A DNA stretch of 64,000 nucleotides from Limosilactobacillus equigenerosi DSM 18793 = JCM 14505 (GTDB lineage: Bacteria > Bacillota > Bacilli > Lactobacillales > Lactobacillaceae): assembly GCF_001311375.1 (NCBI RefSeq), contig NZ_BBAS01000005.1, positions 1 to 64,000 of the forward strand, written 5' to 3'. The notes beneath the pieces were generated by a model. The model did no database searches. It was not told the DNA's origin and worked only from the letters and a program-made list of their open reading frames with translations. Of the stretch, positions 30,604 to 39,367 are shown one piece after another (within the stretch, counting starts at the first letter, position 1; the number at the start of each line of letters is the position of its first letter). The position numbers were made by a program, and so were the translations under genes.

Positions 30604-31812
30604 TTATAAGTCATAAGCATTTTCATTCAACATTTCACGGTCGAGTCCATCTTCAATTTGTTGTTGGCTCGGCTTGATATTAGTTAACTTACCTAAAACC
30701 TTAATAATAATTACGGTAACAACAAAGGCATATACCGCAACAAAAACAACACCACCTGCTTGAACTAAGAATTGATGCCAACCAGCACCAATGCCGTTAA
30801 CAGTCTTGTCAGCTAATAATCCAATTAATAGCGTTCCTAGGAAGCCCCCCATTCCGTGAACTCCCCAAACACCAAGAGCATCATCAACTTCACGTTTTTC
30901 CAAGATTGATACACAAATATTGCAGACAATTCCGGCTGCTGCACCAACTAAAACAGCTGAGTTAGGATTAATGTACCCAGCACATGGTGTGATTGTCGCT
31001 AAACCAGCAACTGAACCGGTTAACACATCAACAAAATCCACCTTATGCCGGAAAGCTAATGCATATAACATCCAAACAACCATCCCAGCAGCTAGTCCAA
31101 CCACCGTATTAGCAATTGCTTTTGCTGCTAATGATCCCGCTGAATATGCACCACCAGCATTAAAACCGAACCATCCGAACCATAGTAAGCCAGTTCCAAC
31201 TGCCGCCGCCATCAAGTTACTTGGTTTCATCGGTAAATCAGCTAATTTTCGACGACCTAAAACCAAAATACTTGCTAAAGCTGCAAATCCAGCAGTCGTA
31301 TGAATTACTGTCCCACCGGCAAAGTCAACGAATCCCAATTTTTGTAAGAATCCGCCACCCCATACCCAGTGACAAACAGGAATATATACTAAGTATGTCC
31401 AAATAATAAGTAACCAAACATAACCTTTCATGTTAATCCGTTCCGCAAATGCTCCACTCATTAATGGGACTGTAATTACACAGAACATCAATTGGAATAA
31501 GAAGAACAATACGAACGGAATCGATGCCGCATGCACTGCATTTGGCACTAATCCAACATGATTCAGTGCAAAGTAATCAGACATTCGCCCGATTACTCCA
31601 CCTTGATCCTTACCAAACGCCAATCCAAATCCACCATAAATCCAAATTAACGTTACAACTCCCATCGCAATAAATGATTGCATGGTAATGTAAAGAACAC
31701 TCCGTTTACGATTCAAGCCACCATAAAACATTGCTAATCCAGGCGTCATTAAGCAAACCATTGCCGTGGAAAGCATCATAAACGCAGTATCTCCCGCACT
31801 TAAATTATGCAT
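30604..31812 (-). CDS. amt: Ammonium transporter Amt
   Basis: The 402-residue protein of the Amt/MEP/Rh family has 11 helices. Conserved segments include MTPGLAMFYGGLNRKRS near the N terminus, TVIHTTAGFAALAS with one pore His, AFRHKVDFVDVLTGSVAGL, and VWGVHGMGGFLGTLL with the second pore His. No GlnK gene is adjacent. It heads the urease operon behind AAGGAGG, so it probably manages ammonium produced by urea hydrolysis. Confidence 0.93.
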   Translation of the reverse strand: MHNLSAGDTAFMMLSTAMVCLMTPGLAMFYGGLNRKRSVLYITMQSFIAMGVVTLIWIYGGFGLAFGKDQGGVIGRMSDYFALNHVGLVPNAVHAASIPFVLFFLFQLMFCVITVPLMSGAFAERINMKGYVWLLIIWTYLVYIPVCHWVWGGGFLQKLGFVDFAGGTVIHTTAGFAALASILVLGRRKLADLPMKPSNLMAAAVGTGLLWFGWFGFNAGGAYSAGSLAAKAIANTVVGLAAGMVVWMLYALAFRHKVDFVDVLTGSVAGLATITPCAGYINPNSAVLVGAAAGIVCNICVSILEKREVDDALGVWGVHGMGGFLGTLLIGLLADKTVNGIGAGWHQFLVQAGGVVFVAVYAFVVTVIIIKVLGKLTNIKPSQQQIEDGLDREMLNENAYDL

Positions 31813-31932
31813 ATTTCCTTATACCTCCTTAGCTCCTATTATCCATAAAAATATGGTCTTTTTTTTTTTGTTGGAAGTTTCTGTGAAGATAAAACTCAGT
31901 TATTTACTTCTAATATTAAGCGATTATATTTA

Positions 31933-31946
31933 TGAAAACGCTTAAT
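31933..31946 (+). promoter_or_regulatory. Candidate cre (CcpA) box at the amt-urease promoter
   Basis: TGAAAACGCTTAAT matches the cre consensus TGWAARCGYTWNCW at 13 of 14 positions. It sits four bases upstream of a minus-strand TATAAT (31923-31928), so a bound CcpA would cover the spacer and -35 region. Confidence 0.5.
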
Positions 31947-32174
31947 TTTTTTTCTGAGTCTTCAAATATACTTCATAAACGCAAATTTAACCGTAGATAA
32001 CCTTTCCTTATTACTGCTAACAAATAATTTAAGTTTTGAGAGGCAAGATAAATACGGCCTCTTTAGGAAAATTAAAAATCTAGCTTTAAAGTGGTTTCTC
32101 ATCATATATTAATAAAGTTCCCACTGAATATTTTTCGTAAATTAATTTAAGTGATTCGTTTTTACTATAAATTC

Positions 32175-32202
32175 TTGCTTTGTATAATACCCGCGTTATA
32201 AT
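32175..32202 (+). promoter_or_regulatory. Promoter before the decayed polyphosphate kinase gene
   Basis: TTGCTT (32175-32180) and a perfect TATAAT (32197-32202) are separated by 16 bases. GAGGAGG follows at about 32214, so the promoter and ribosome-binding site survive although the gene is dead. Confidence 0.6.
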
Positions 32203-32228
32203 GATTGGTGTACGAGGAGGCACTTAAA

Positions 32229-32690
32229 ATAGAACAGCAATATAAATTTGTAGCGGAAGACTTAAAATTAGCTGAGTCTTCAACTAAAATTAATCAACCC
32301 ATATCACTAAAAAAACCAATGACGTCGTAAAAAAAGAATGTAAATTAATTTCTAAACTCCAACCAATGTTGTACGCTCAACATAAATATGAGGGCGTAAT
32401 CTGCTGGAAAAGATAGTTTAATTGCTCATACCTTTTCGGGATTAAACCCGAATTGATTTGATGGTGTTAATTTTAAACAGCCAAGTTCAGTTGATTTAAA
32501 TCATGATTTCTTATGGCGAATCAACCAATATCTTCCCCCACGTGGGATTTTAGGAGTTTTTAATCGCTCTTATTGCGAAGATATTTTAATTTCACGAGTC
32601 CACCCAGAAATTGCCAAGGAAGACAATGCCAAATTAAAAGCAGCTACTAAAGAATTAATAAAAGAAGCTAAACTTAACAAGGTGCAATGA
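32229..32690 (+). pseudogene. PPK2-family polyphosphate kinase pseudogene
   Basis: The remnant reads EQQYKFVAEDLKLAES, then [37 protein letters not shown] and [25 protein letters not shown]. This pattern matches PPK2 polyphosphate:nucleotide phosphotransferases. The expected start codon is ATA, the Walker A region lacks several codons, stops occur in frame, and much of the C-terminal half is missing before a tail ending LNKVQ. These changes exceed a simple sequencing slip, so I call it a true pseudogene. Confidence 0.8.
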
Positions 32691-32724
32691 ACTAAACACT
32701 AACTTAACTTGAAATTTATAACTA

Positions 32725-32752
32725 AGTCTGGCTAATCTAGCTAGACTCTTTT
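32725..32752 (+). terminator. Terminator after the polyphosphate kinase pseudogene
   Basis: AGTCTGGCTA pairs with TAGCTAGACT (one mismatch) around three bases and is followed by CTTTTT. Confidence 0.7.
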
Positions 32753-32768
32753 TAATTAGGAGATTTTC

Positions 32769-33938
32769 ATGAATCGTATTTTAACATTTTGCAAAAAAAC
32801 AAGTAGTCTTGAGTATTTCTTTCGTTTTGGCCGTCTTATCATGCTTTATTACTCCCCCAAGTAAAAGATATCTATCCTATATTGATTACCGAACCATTCT
32901 GCTGTTATTCTCATTTATGTGTGTAATATCTGACTACGCCGATTAGGCATTTTTGATAAAATGAGCAATTATCTTTTGACAAAAGTTAGAAATGAAAAAA
33001 GCGTTGCTATTGTGTTAGTCCTAATGAGTTTCTTTTTAGCTATGTTTCTGACTAATGATATTACGTTAATCACCCTCGTACCGTTAACGATTATCATTTT
33101 TTCATCTGAAGCTACCGAAATGAAACGCGAACAAAAGAAATTATTAGTAATTACATTAGTAATTGAATCATTGGCAGCAAACTTTGGTGGAATGTGTATG
33201 CCATTTGGTAGTCCCCAAAATATGTACTTATACTCTTTTTTTAACATGTCAATGCTGCACTTTTTCTCAACAATGCTTCCCTTTGCTATCCCTGGAATTA
33301 TCATTCTAATTATTTTAGTTAGCTTTGTTAACTATGATAATAGTATTGAAGATCATAAAATGAACAATCTTCCAAAACCACAATCATCCACTGCCGGAAT
33401 GCATAAGTTAATTATCTTCCTAATTCTTTTTATAATTTCAATTGCAGCCGTTGCTCGTCTAATTGACTATCTAATTGCAACTATTATCGTGCTAGTTATA
33501 ACGTGTATTTTAGACATTAAAGCGTTAAATAAGGTTAATTATGTGCTATTATTTACCTTTATTTTCTTCTTCATTTTTATTGGTAATATTAGTAACATTC
33601 ATTTACTTGAATCGGTCATCCGAAATTCGATTCATCAACATGAAGTTTTAGCATCCATTTTGACAAGCCAAGCAACAAGTAATGTTCCAGCAGCGATTTT
33701 AATTTCAAAATTTACAATGAATGGAACTGGCATACTAATTGGAACTAATATTGGTGGAATGGGAACTTTAATTGCATCAATGGCAAGTTTAATCACCTAT
33801 CAATTATTAGGTGCCAAATATCCAGATGCAAAAGGAATGTTCATCAAATACTTCTCAATTTATAATTTCATTCTTTTAATTGTTTTTTTACTGTTACTAC
33901 TTGATTGTTCATTAACACATAAACCAAATTGGCGTTAA
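32769..33938 (+). CDS. ArsB/NhaD-superfamily (SLC13-like) anion permease (frameshifted here)
   Basis: About 389 residues and ten or so helices. The two half-site motifs are visible: MFLTNDITLITLVPLTI in the first half and TSQATSNVPAAILISKF in the second, as in arsenite/citrate/sodium-proton carriers. As written, the frame opens only at 32961. Removing one A near 32795 and adding one T near 32944 restores an upstream part beginning MNRILTFCKKQVVLSI from the ATG at 32769, behind AGGAGA. The substrate is unknown. kup follows after 39 bases. Confidence 0.7.
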
Positions 33939-33977
33939 TATATCCTAAAGTAAGGATGAAAGGCTAAAGGATTTATC

Positions 33978-35957
33978 ATGGAAAGAAAAAAAACTAAATT
34001 ACTTGCAAATTCCCTAATCGCCCTTGGAATTGTCTATGGAGATATTGGAACCTCACCTTTGTATGTAATGAACGCACTAATTAATAATGCAGGGGGGACG
34101 CAATATCTCACCCCTTCATACATCGTAGGCTGTATTTCACTAGTTTTTTGGACTTTAATGTTAATTACGACCATTAAATACGTCTTAATTGCATTACGTG
34201 CTGATAATAAAGGGGAAGGTGGTATTTTTGCCCTCTTTGCCCTCGTTCGCCGCCAAGCTCGTTGGTTAATCGTTCCGGCAATGATTGGTGGTGCTGCACT
34301 CTTAGCTGATGGAACCCTTACTCCCGCCGTGACCGTTACAAGTGCTATTGAAGGTTTAAAACACGTCCAAGTTATTCATTCGCAAGACCAGGTCATCTTA
34401 ATTACATTTGTAATTTTATTAGTCTTATTTAGTGTTCAACACTTTGGAACTAGTATTATTGGACATGCCTTTGGACCGTTAATGGTAATTTGGTTTAGTT
34501 TCTTGGCTTGGTTTGGATTTACGAACCTACTAAAAGCCCCCATTATCTTAAAGGCATTATCACCACTATATGGGTTGCAATTACTTTTCTCCCCAACTAA
34601 CCATGCCGGAATCTTAATTTTAGGATCAGTTTTTCTAGCTACCACCGGAGCCGAAGCACTCTATTCAGATTTAGGTCATGTTGGTCGTTCAAGTATCTAC
34701 ACAACCTGGCCAATCGTATGTACTGCACTCACCTTAAATTATCTTGGCCAAGGTGCTTTCTTAATTCATCAACTCCCAACCATTGGTATTCAAAATCCAG
34801 GGTATAATCCGTTTTATCAAATGTTACCCGAGTCAATTTATTTGTTTGGTGTTTTAATTGCTACTATTGCTGCGATTATTGCCTCCCAAGCCTTAATTAC
34901 TGGATCTTTCACATTAGTTGAAGAAGCAATTGCCTTACAATTACTTCCTCGTCTACAAGTTCGATACCCAACTTCTGAACGGGGCCAAATTTATATTGGT
35001 AAAATTAATTGGATTTTATTAGTAATTACCTCAGGAATCCTCTTTTATTTTCGCACTTCAGCCCATATGGAAGCCGCCTATGGATTAGCAATTACGCTTA
35101 CAATGCTAATGACCACCATACTATTATCCCAATATTTGAAAAGTCATGTTGCCAAACCATTTACCGCTGGTTTCTTAGGTTTATTTGCCACTATTGAAAC
35201 ACTCTTTTTAGTGGCTAGTTTAGCTAAATTTATTCATGGTGGTTATGTAACAGCGCTTCTAACAATGTCAATTTTAACCATTATGATTTGTTGGTATGCT
35301 GGAAATTACGTTCGAAATGCAATTAGTGATCAAAGCAAGTATTTAAATCTTTTAAACTACAAGCAACAACTACAATCATTATCTCAAGACCAATCCATCC
35401 CGCTATTTGCAACTAATTTAGTTATGATGGCACGGATTAATCACCGTCACTTAGTCAAACGTGAAACTTTATATTCAATCCTTGATAAGACTCCTAAACG
35501 AGCCAAAGTTTACTGGTTTATCACGGTTAATACAACTGACAAACCTGATACCTGTTATTACAACGTTGATATGATGGGAACCAAAAATATTATTAGTATT
35601 CAGCTCTATCTTGGCTTCAAAATGCCAACTAGCATCAATCTTTATTTGCGTCAAATTATTCATGATTTAATTAAGCGTCAAATTATTGATTCACAACCAC
35701 AACAATACACCACCACACCTAATCGTGAAGTTGGTGATTTTAAATTTGTTTTTATCAAAGAGGAGATTTCACCAATCTCACAGGTGACCGGTATTAAACG
35801 TTGGTTAATTCAAGCCCGCTTATTTCTGCAAAATCATACCTTATCTCCAGTTAAATTTTATGGACTTGAATTTAGTCAAACCATCGTTGAAACCATTCCG
35901 CTGTTTATTCATCATCAACATACAACGGAGTTAAAACTTAACCACTTGCAAAAATAA
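33978..35957 (+). CDS. kup: KUP-family potassium uptake protein
   Basis: Intact 659-residue K+/H+ symporter. The N-terminal signature [19 protein letters not shown] is followed by about 12 helices and a cytoplasmic C-terminal domain (about 460-659). FALVRRQARW and GTSIIGHAFGPLM are typical of the family. The short leader contains the palindrome ATCCTAAAGTAAGGAT, also partly present before the truncated copy at 20623. Potassium uptake supports pH balance and osmotic adjustment. Confidence 0.95.
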   Translation: MERKKTKLLANSLIALGIVYGDIGTSPLYVMNALINNAGGTQYLTPSYIVGCISLVFWTLMLITTIKYVLIALRADNKGEGGIFALFALVRRQARWLIVPAMIGGAALLADGTLTPAVTVTSAIEGLKHVQVIHSQDQVILITFVILLVLFSVQHFGTSIIGHAFGPLMVIWFSFLAWFGFTNLLKAPIILKALSPLYGLQLLFSPTNHAGILILGSVFLATTGAEALYSDLGHVGRSSIYTTWPIVCTALTLNYLGQGAFLIHQLPTIGIQNPGYNPFYQMLPESIYLFGVLIATIAAIIASQALITGSFTLVEEAIALQLLPRLQVRYPTSERGQIYIGKINWILLVITSGILFYFRTSAHMEAAYGLAITLTMLMTTILLSQYLKSHVAKPFTAGFLGLFATIETLFLVASLAKFIHGGYVTALLTMSILTIMICWYAGNYVRNAISDQSKYLNLLNYKQQLQSLSQDQSIPLFATNLVMMARINHRHLVKRETLYSILDKTPKRAKVYWFITVNTTDKPDTCYYNVDMMGTKNIISIQLYLGFKMPTSINLYLRQIIHDLIKRQIIDSQPQQYTTTPNREVGDFKFVFIKEEISPISQVTGIKRWLIQARLFLQNHTLSPVKFYGLEFSQTIVETIPLFIHHQHTTELKLNHLQK

Positions 35958-35983
35958 TTATTATTTCTACATAACAAAATATA

Positions 35984-36016
35984 GCGGCTAGCTACCATTT
36001 TTCGGTAACTAGCCGC
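35984..36016. terminator. Bidirectional terminator between kup and rmuC
   Basis: GCGGCTAGCTACC pairs with GGTAACTAGCCGC (one mismatch) around an A/T loop; ATTTTTATT follows on the plus strand. It serves the convergent kup and rmuC genes. Confidence 0.85.
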
Positions 36017-36023
36017 ATTTTTA

Positions 36024-37292
36024 TTAATCATCCGTTTCACTTTCAATTTCGTCAATGGCGCGGAACGCTCGTTCAATCGCATTCGTTCTGGTCGTCATGA
36101 GATCGTCAAGATTATGACTAGCATTGTTCAAGTGCTTTTGCGCCGTTTGCAGGAGCTTATCAAACTTTTCAAACTCGGTCTTGATCGTCCCTAAAGTCTT
36201 CCCAATGTGCACCGCATTTTGTTGAATGTTGAGTGTCTTAAAGCCGAGGGCTAAGGAATTTAGAATGGCCGCAATCGTCGATGGGCCGGCCACCACCACA
36301 CTTTCTTGGCGGCGCAGGTCTTCAATTAGTTGCGCATCCCGAACCACCTCGGCATATAAACCTTCCGTTGGTAAGAACATAATCCCAAAATTCGTTGTAT
36401 ACGGTGGTTGTAAATACTTGGTGTGAATATCGTTGGCGAAACTCTTAACTTGGGTCGCTAAGGCTTTCCGGGCCTTCGCCATTTGGTCACTATCCCCGGA
36501 CTCACTAGCATCTAAAACCGCTTGATACCGATCTAACGGGAACTTTGAATCGACCGGCAACCACATCGTTTGGCCGTCGGCTCCAGGTAATTTAATCGCA
36601 TATTCAACGTGCGCCGTCGAGTTCGGCACGGTTGGAATTTCATGCTCGTATTGGTTCGTCGTTAAAATATCATCAATAATCATCCCTAATTGAACTTCAC
36701 CGACAATCCCCCGGGTTTTCGTTCCAGCTAAGGTCCGGTTCAGATTGGCCACGTCCGCTGAGAGGCTCTGCATTTCCCCAATACTTTTGTTCACGTTGGC
36801 TAATTGCTGATTCAAATTATTGAAGGTTTGCTTCAACCGCGTTTGCAGCGTAGCTTCAAGCTTCTCATCCACCGTTTGGCGCATTTGATCAAGGGCTTGT
36901 TGATTCCGGGTTTGGATTTGGTTTAATTTATCATCAATCGTTTGTTGTAAGGCTGTCACTGCTTGATGGCTTTGTTGCAAGGTTTGTGTACTCTGCGTTT
37001 GCATTTGGTGTAACTTTTCATCAATCGTTTGTTGCAAGGCTGTCAAAGTTTGTTGACTTTGCGTTTGATTGTCGGTATTTTGGCTTTGCACTTGCGCCAG
37101 CTTCTCATCGACGACTTGCCGTAAATTTTCAAAGTCAGCATGGGTTTGCCGAAGTTGATTCATTAATTCCGCATCCAGCGCACTTCGGTCTTGATTATCA
37201 GCTGGCGTTCCTCCGCTTAACTTATCAATCCGCGTAATTAGGCTGTAAACTAAAATGATTAATCCAATTAATAAAATAATTACAAAGGTCAT
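36024..37292 (-). CDS. rmuC: DNA recombination protein RmuC
   Basis: The 422-residue protein begins with one membrane helix (FVIILLIGLIILVYSLI). A long Gln-rich coiled coil with repeats of TALQQTIDEKLHQ and similar (about 40-165) follows, then the RmuC nuclease-like domain (GIVGEVQLGMIIDDIL, WLPVDSKFPLDRY, GIMFLPTEGLYAEV). RmuC proteins limit sequence inversion and DNA damage in other bacteria. The gene is intact. Confidence 0.9.
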   Translation of the reverse strand: MTFVIILLIGLIILVYSLITRIDKLSGGTPADNQDRSALDAELMNQLRQTHADFENLRQVVDEKLAQVQSQNTDNQTQSQQTLTALQQTIDEKLHQMQTQSTQTLQQSHQAVTALQQTIDDKLNQIQTRNQQALDQMRQTVDEKLEATLQTRLKQTFNNLNQQLANVNKSIGEMQSLSADVANLNRTLAGTKTRGIVGEVQLGMIIDDILTTNQYEHEIPTVPNSTAHVEYAIKLPGADGQTMWLPVDSKFPLDRYQAVLDASESGDSDQMAKARKALATQVKSFANDIHTKYLQPPYTTNFGIMFLPTEGLYAEVVRDAQLIEDLRRQESVVVAGPSTIAAILNSLALGFKTLNIQQNAVHIGKTLGTIKTEFEKFDKLLQTAQKHLNNASHNLDDLMTTRTNAIERAFRAIDEIESETDD

Positions 37293-37338
37293 GAACTTGG
37301 CTCCTTTTAGTGATTTCCAAAATTCATTCTAACATAAA

Positions 37339-37370
37339 AACGACTGTTTCCCGGTTGGAAAACAGTCGTT
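37339..37370. terminator. Hairpin terminator upstream of rmuC
   Basis: CGACTGTTTCC pairs with GGAAAACAGTCG with one bulge, flanked by AAAAA on the left. On the minus strand it would stop transcripts coming through the tandem palindromic elements. Confidence 0.65.
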
Positions 37371-37377
37371 GTTCTAA

Positions 37378-37500
37378 TCACACTAGTAATGATGTTCGCA
37401 GGGACGCTCGAACGCGATTCTAAGCACTAATCGCTTTGGAGTTAGACTCCATGCGCGCTTAGCGACTTAGCTCGCGGAGCTCCCACTGCTCACATACTGG
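37378..37500 (-). repeat. Palindromic intergenic element, copy E2
   Basis: On the minus strand it starts CCAGTATGTGAGCAGTGGGA and ends GTCCCTGCGAACATCATTAC. Internally GCGAGCTAAG and TGGAGTCTAACTCCA form hairpins. It belongs to a sub-type with a different right arm, also represented by fragment D (6002-6057). It directly abuts E1. Confidence 0.7.
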
Positions 37501-37621
37501 TGTAATGATGCTCAGCCTAAAATCCCTGATGATAAGGGAAACCGCCTCCGACGGCAATGCTTGCCGCCGTTCGTTGGTTCCATCCTTATCACACGGGATT
37601 TTTTAACGGCTTCGAATACTA
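37501..37621 (-). repeat. Palindromic intergenic element, copy E1
   Basis: On the minus strand it begins TAGTATTCGAAGCCGTTAAA and ends ATTTTAGGCTGAGCATCATT. AAAAATCCC pairs with GGGATTTT, TAAGG with CCTTA, and CGGCGGCAA with TTGCCGTCG. Its first three bases are the TAG stop codon of the epimerase gene. Confidence 0.75.
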
Positions 37622-38500
37622 ATAAGGCTTAATTGCAAAGCTATAACTATCGGCCCCATTTGGTGCTAAGTGGTGCATTGGTTCTTTATGTTCTAATTGA
37701 CCATCGGAGTGCACATCGTCTGCTAAGCCCCACCATGGTTCAACACAAACAAAATTACCGGTATTTGGATAAGCTGACCAAATCCCCACAAATGGCGTGT
37801 CGATTAAGGAAACTTCTACCCCATGATTGCCACTTGGATCAGTCAAAGTTACGGTTGTTGGTTCCCCATTTAATTCGAGCACAATTGCGTCTTCATTAAA
37901 TAATTCATGATCTAATGCCAATGGTTTCGTCATGTCAAAGTCAAATGCATGAGCCCGGTCACTCATATGATCAGCAATCTTAAACCGCTTCATTACCTTA
38001 CCTGGGGTAATCGTAACTGTCCCATCTTCAAACTTAGCCCCATCCGTTAATGGCATATTAAAACCTGGGTGCGCACCGAGGCCGTAAATCAACGTTTCGG
38101 TCGCACTTGGGTTTTGAACTTGATAATTAACTAATAATTGGTCATTAACTACTCGGTAGGTAATTAACAATTCAAATTCAAATGGATAGGCAGACATCGT
38201 TTGATCATCGTTTGCTAACTTGAACGTCACCGTATCTGCAGTTTGCTTGGCTACTGAAAATTCTTTGTCCCGCGCAAAACCATGTTGGGTTTGGTGATAT
38301 TCTTGACCTTTGTAAGTGTATTTATCATAGGCTAACCGACCAACAAAAGGAAATAATACGGGCGCTTGGCGCTTCCAAGACGTTTCGGTTTGTCCTTGCC
38401 ACAAGTATTCATATGGTTGGTCCGTACGCTTAATACTGTGCAGTTGGGCCCCTAATTCGTTAATTTGAACAATTAAATTGTCGTTTTGAATTGTAATCAT
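37619..38500 (-). CDS. Aldose 1-epimerase family protein (LacX-like)
   Basis: About 293 residues of a galactose-mutarotase-like beta-sandwich. Visible features are LGAQLHSIK, PVLFPFVGRL, YHQTQHGFARD with the likely catalytic His, LGAHPGFNMPL with the second His, and CVEPWWGLADD. LacX-type members act on unknown sugars. I favour the ATG at 38500 behind AAGGTGAG; a GTG three codons earlier is also possible. The stop codon is the first triplet of palindromic element E1. Confidence 0.85.
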   Translation of the reverse strand: MITIQNDNLIVQINELGAQLHSIKRTDQPYEYLWQGQTETSWKRQAPVLFPFVGRLAYDKYTYKGQEYHQTQHGFARDKEFSVAKQTADTVTFKLANDDQTMSAYPFEFELLITYRVVNDQLLVNYQVQNPSATETLIYGLGAHPGFNMPLTDGAKFEDGTVTITPGKVMKRFKIADHMSDRAHAFDFDMTKPLALDHELFNEDAIVLELNGEPTTVTLTDPSGNHGVEVSLIDTPFVGIWSAYPNTGNFVCVEPWWGLADDVHSDGQLEHKEPMHHLAPNGADSYSFAIKPY

Positions 38501-38515
38501 CTTGCTCACCTTATC

Positions 38516-39364
38516 CTATCGTTTGAAATATCGTTGGTAATCAGCCCGTAAATGAGTTGGATCATGATGCCAATGTTTAATGGTCGTAATCTCACTCCGA
38601 TCACCAAACTGCTGTTGCACCTTAGCAATATCAGTTGCATCCTTGGTCACCCGATTGCGGGCCGTCAACCGTAGCTGACCACTCGTCACCTTAAAATTAA
38701 CCTCAGCGCTAATTACCCGTAACCAATAATACAACCCATTGATACTTAATGGTTGATTATCTTGATTTTTTATTAGTATATCACAATTTGATAAACGATT
38801 ATCATTTTCTAAAGCATTTAATTTATTCACCAATGCAACTGATAACCGCAACACTCGTGGTGCTTCCCCTGAAATTGTCATGGTGTTAGTTTCGAAATTA
38901 ACCGCTGTCCGGGTCAACGCTAAGACTTCCGTTGGTCGCAAGCCTAGTTCAAGCATTAGTTGAAGAGCTACTTGTCCCGCCAGCGGTAATTTCCGGTGGG
39001 CTGCTGCTAAAACTTGAGCTTGTTGTTCAGCCGTTAATCCTTTGGTCAGTACCGGAGCTTGATTTACCGGTAATTTAATCTTTTGTGCTGGTGATTGATA
39101 AATTAAGTCTCGTTGTAATAACCATTGATAAAATTGCCGCAAGCTCGACAATTGCCGTTTGACCGTGGCTAATTTTTGTCCTTGCGCTAATAAACCATCC
39201 AAGTAAGCTTGGATGGTTTGCGGTTGGACTTGTAAGATTTTCGTCGCCGGTCCCAAGTACGCTAAAAAGGCCCTTAAATCGCGTTGAGTGGCCTTAAGCG
39301 TGGCGGCTGATTTTGTTTGGGCGACCGTCGCTAAATAACGGTCCAACATACTTTGATTCGTCAT
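38516..39364 (-). CDS. Degenerate XerC-like tyrosine recombinase, catalytic residues missing
   Basis: The 282 residues have a SAM-like N-terminal domain (about 1-90) and an integrase fold. It lies three bases after topA, where xerC usually lies in lactobacilli. Arg143 (ELGLRPTEVL) and Arg232 (GQLRLT) remain. The hairpin Lys is absent (ISGEAPRVLRLS), the HxLR His is gone, the LGH His is Asp255 (FGDRSEITT) and the nucleophile Tyr aligns with His264 without any gap. The frame is uninterrupted, so it is probably expressed but unable to cut DNA. Confidence 0.75.
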   Translation of the reverse strand: MTNQSMLDRYLATVAQTKSAATLKATQRDLRAFLAYLGPATKILQVQPQTIQAYLDGLLAQGQKLATVKRQLSSLRQFYQWLLQRDLIYQSPAQKIKLPVNQAPVLTKGLTAEQQAQVLAAAHRKLPLAGQVALQLMLELGLRPTEVLALTRTAVNFETNTMTISGEAPRVLRLSVALVNKLNALENDNRLSNCDILIKNQDNQPLSINGLYYWLRVISAEVNFKVTSGQLRLTARNRVTKDATDIAKVQQQFGDRSEITTIKHWHHDPTHLRADYQRYFKR

Positions 39365-39367
39365 GAG

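Larger units (their letters stand above)
31813..32228. other. Intergenic region between amt and the polyphosphate kinase remnant
   Basis: A+T-rich, with a run of about 12 T near 31859 in the amt leader. On the minus strand it holds a likely amt -10 (TATAAT at 31923-31928) beside a cre-like box. On the plus strand it holds the promoter of the decayed kinase. I see no coding sequence. Confidence 0.6.

Noticed and set aside
30920-31303. Open frame of 127 codons opposite amt
   Set aside because: Rich in Ala, Pro and Thr, with no ribosome-binding site, and fully inside the intact amt gene; a mirror of the helix-rich coding strand.
33940-33977. Riboswitch before kup
   Set aside because: The leader is under 40 bases and has only a small palindrome, too short for a c-di-AMP or potassium riboswitch.
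14311-36000. Insertion sequence or integrase driving the accessory block
   Set aside because: I found no transposase, phage integrase or terminal inverted repeats; the only recombination trace is the kup-plsY chimera.
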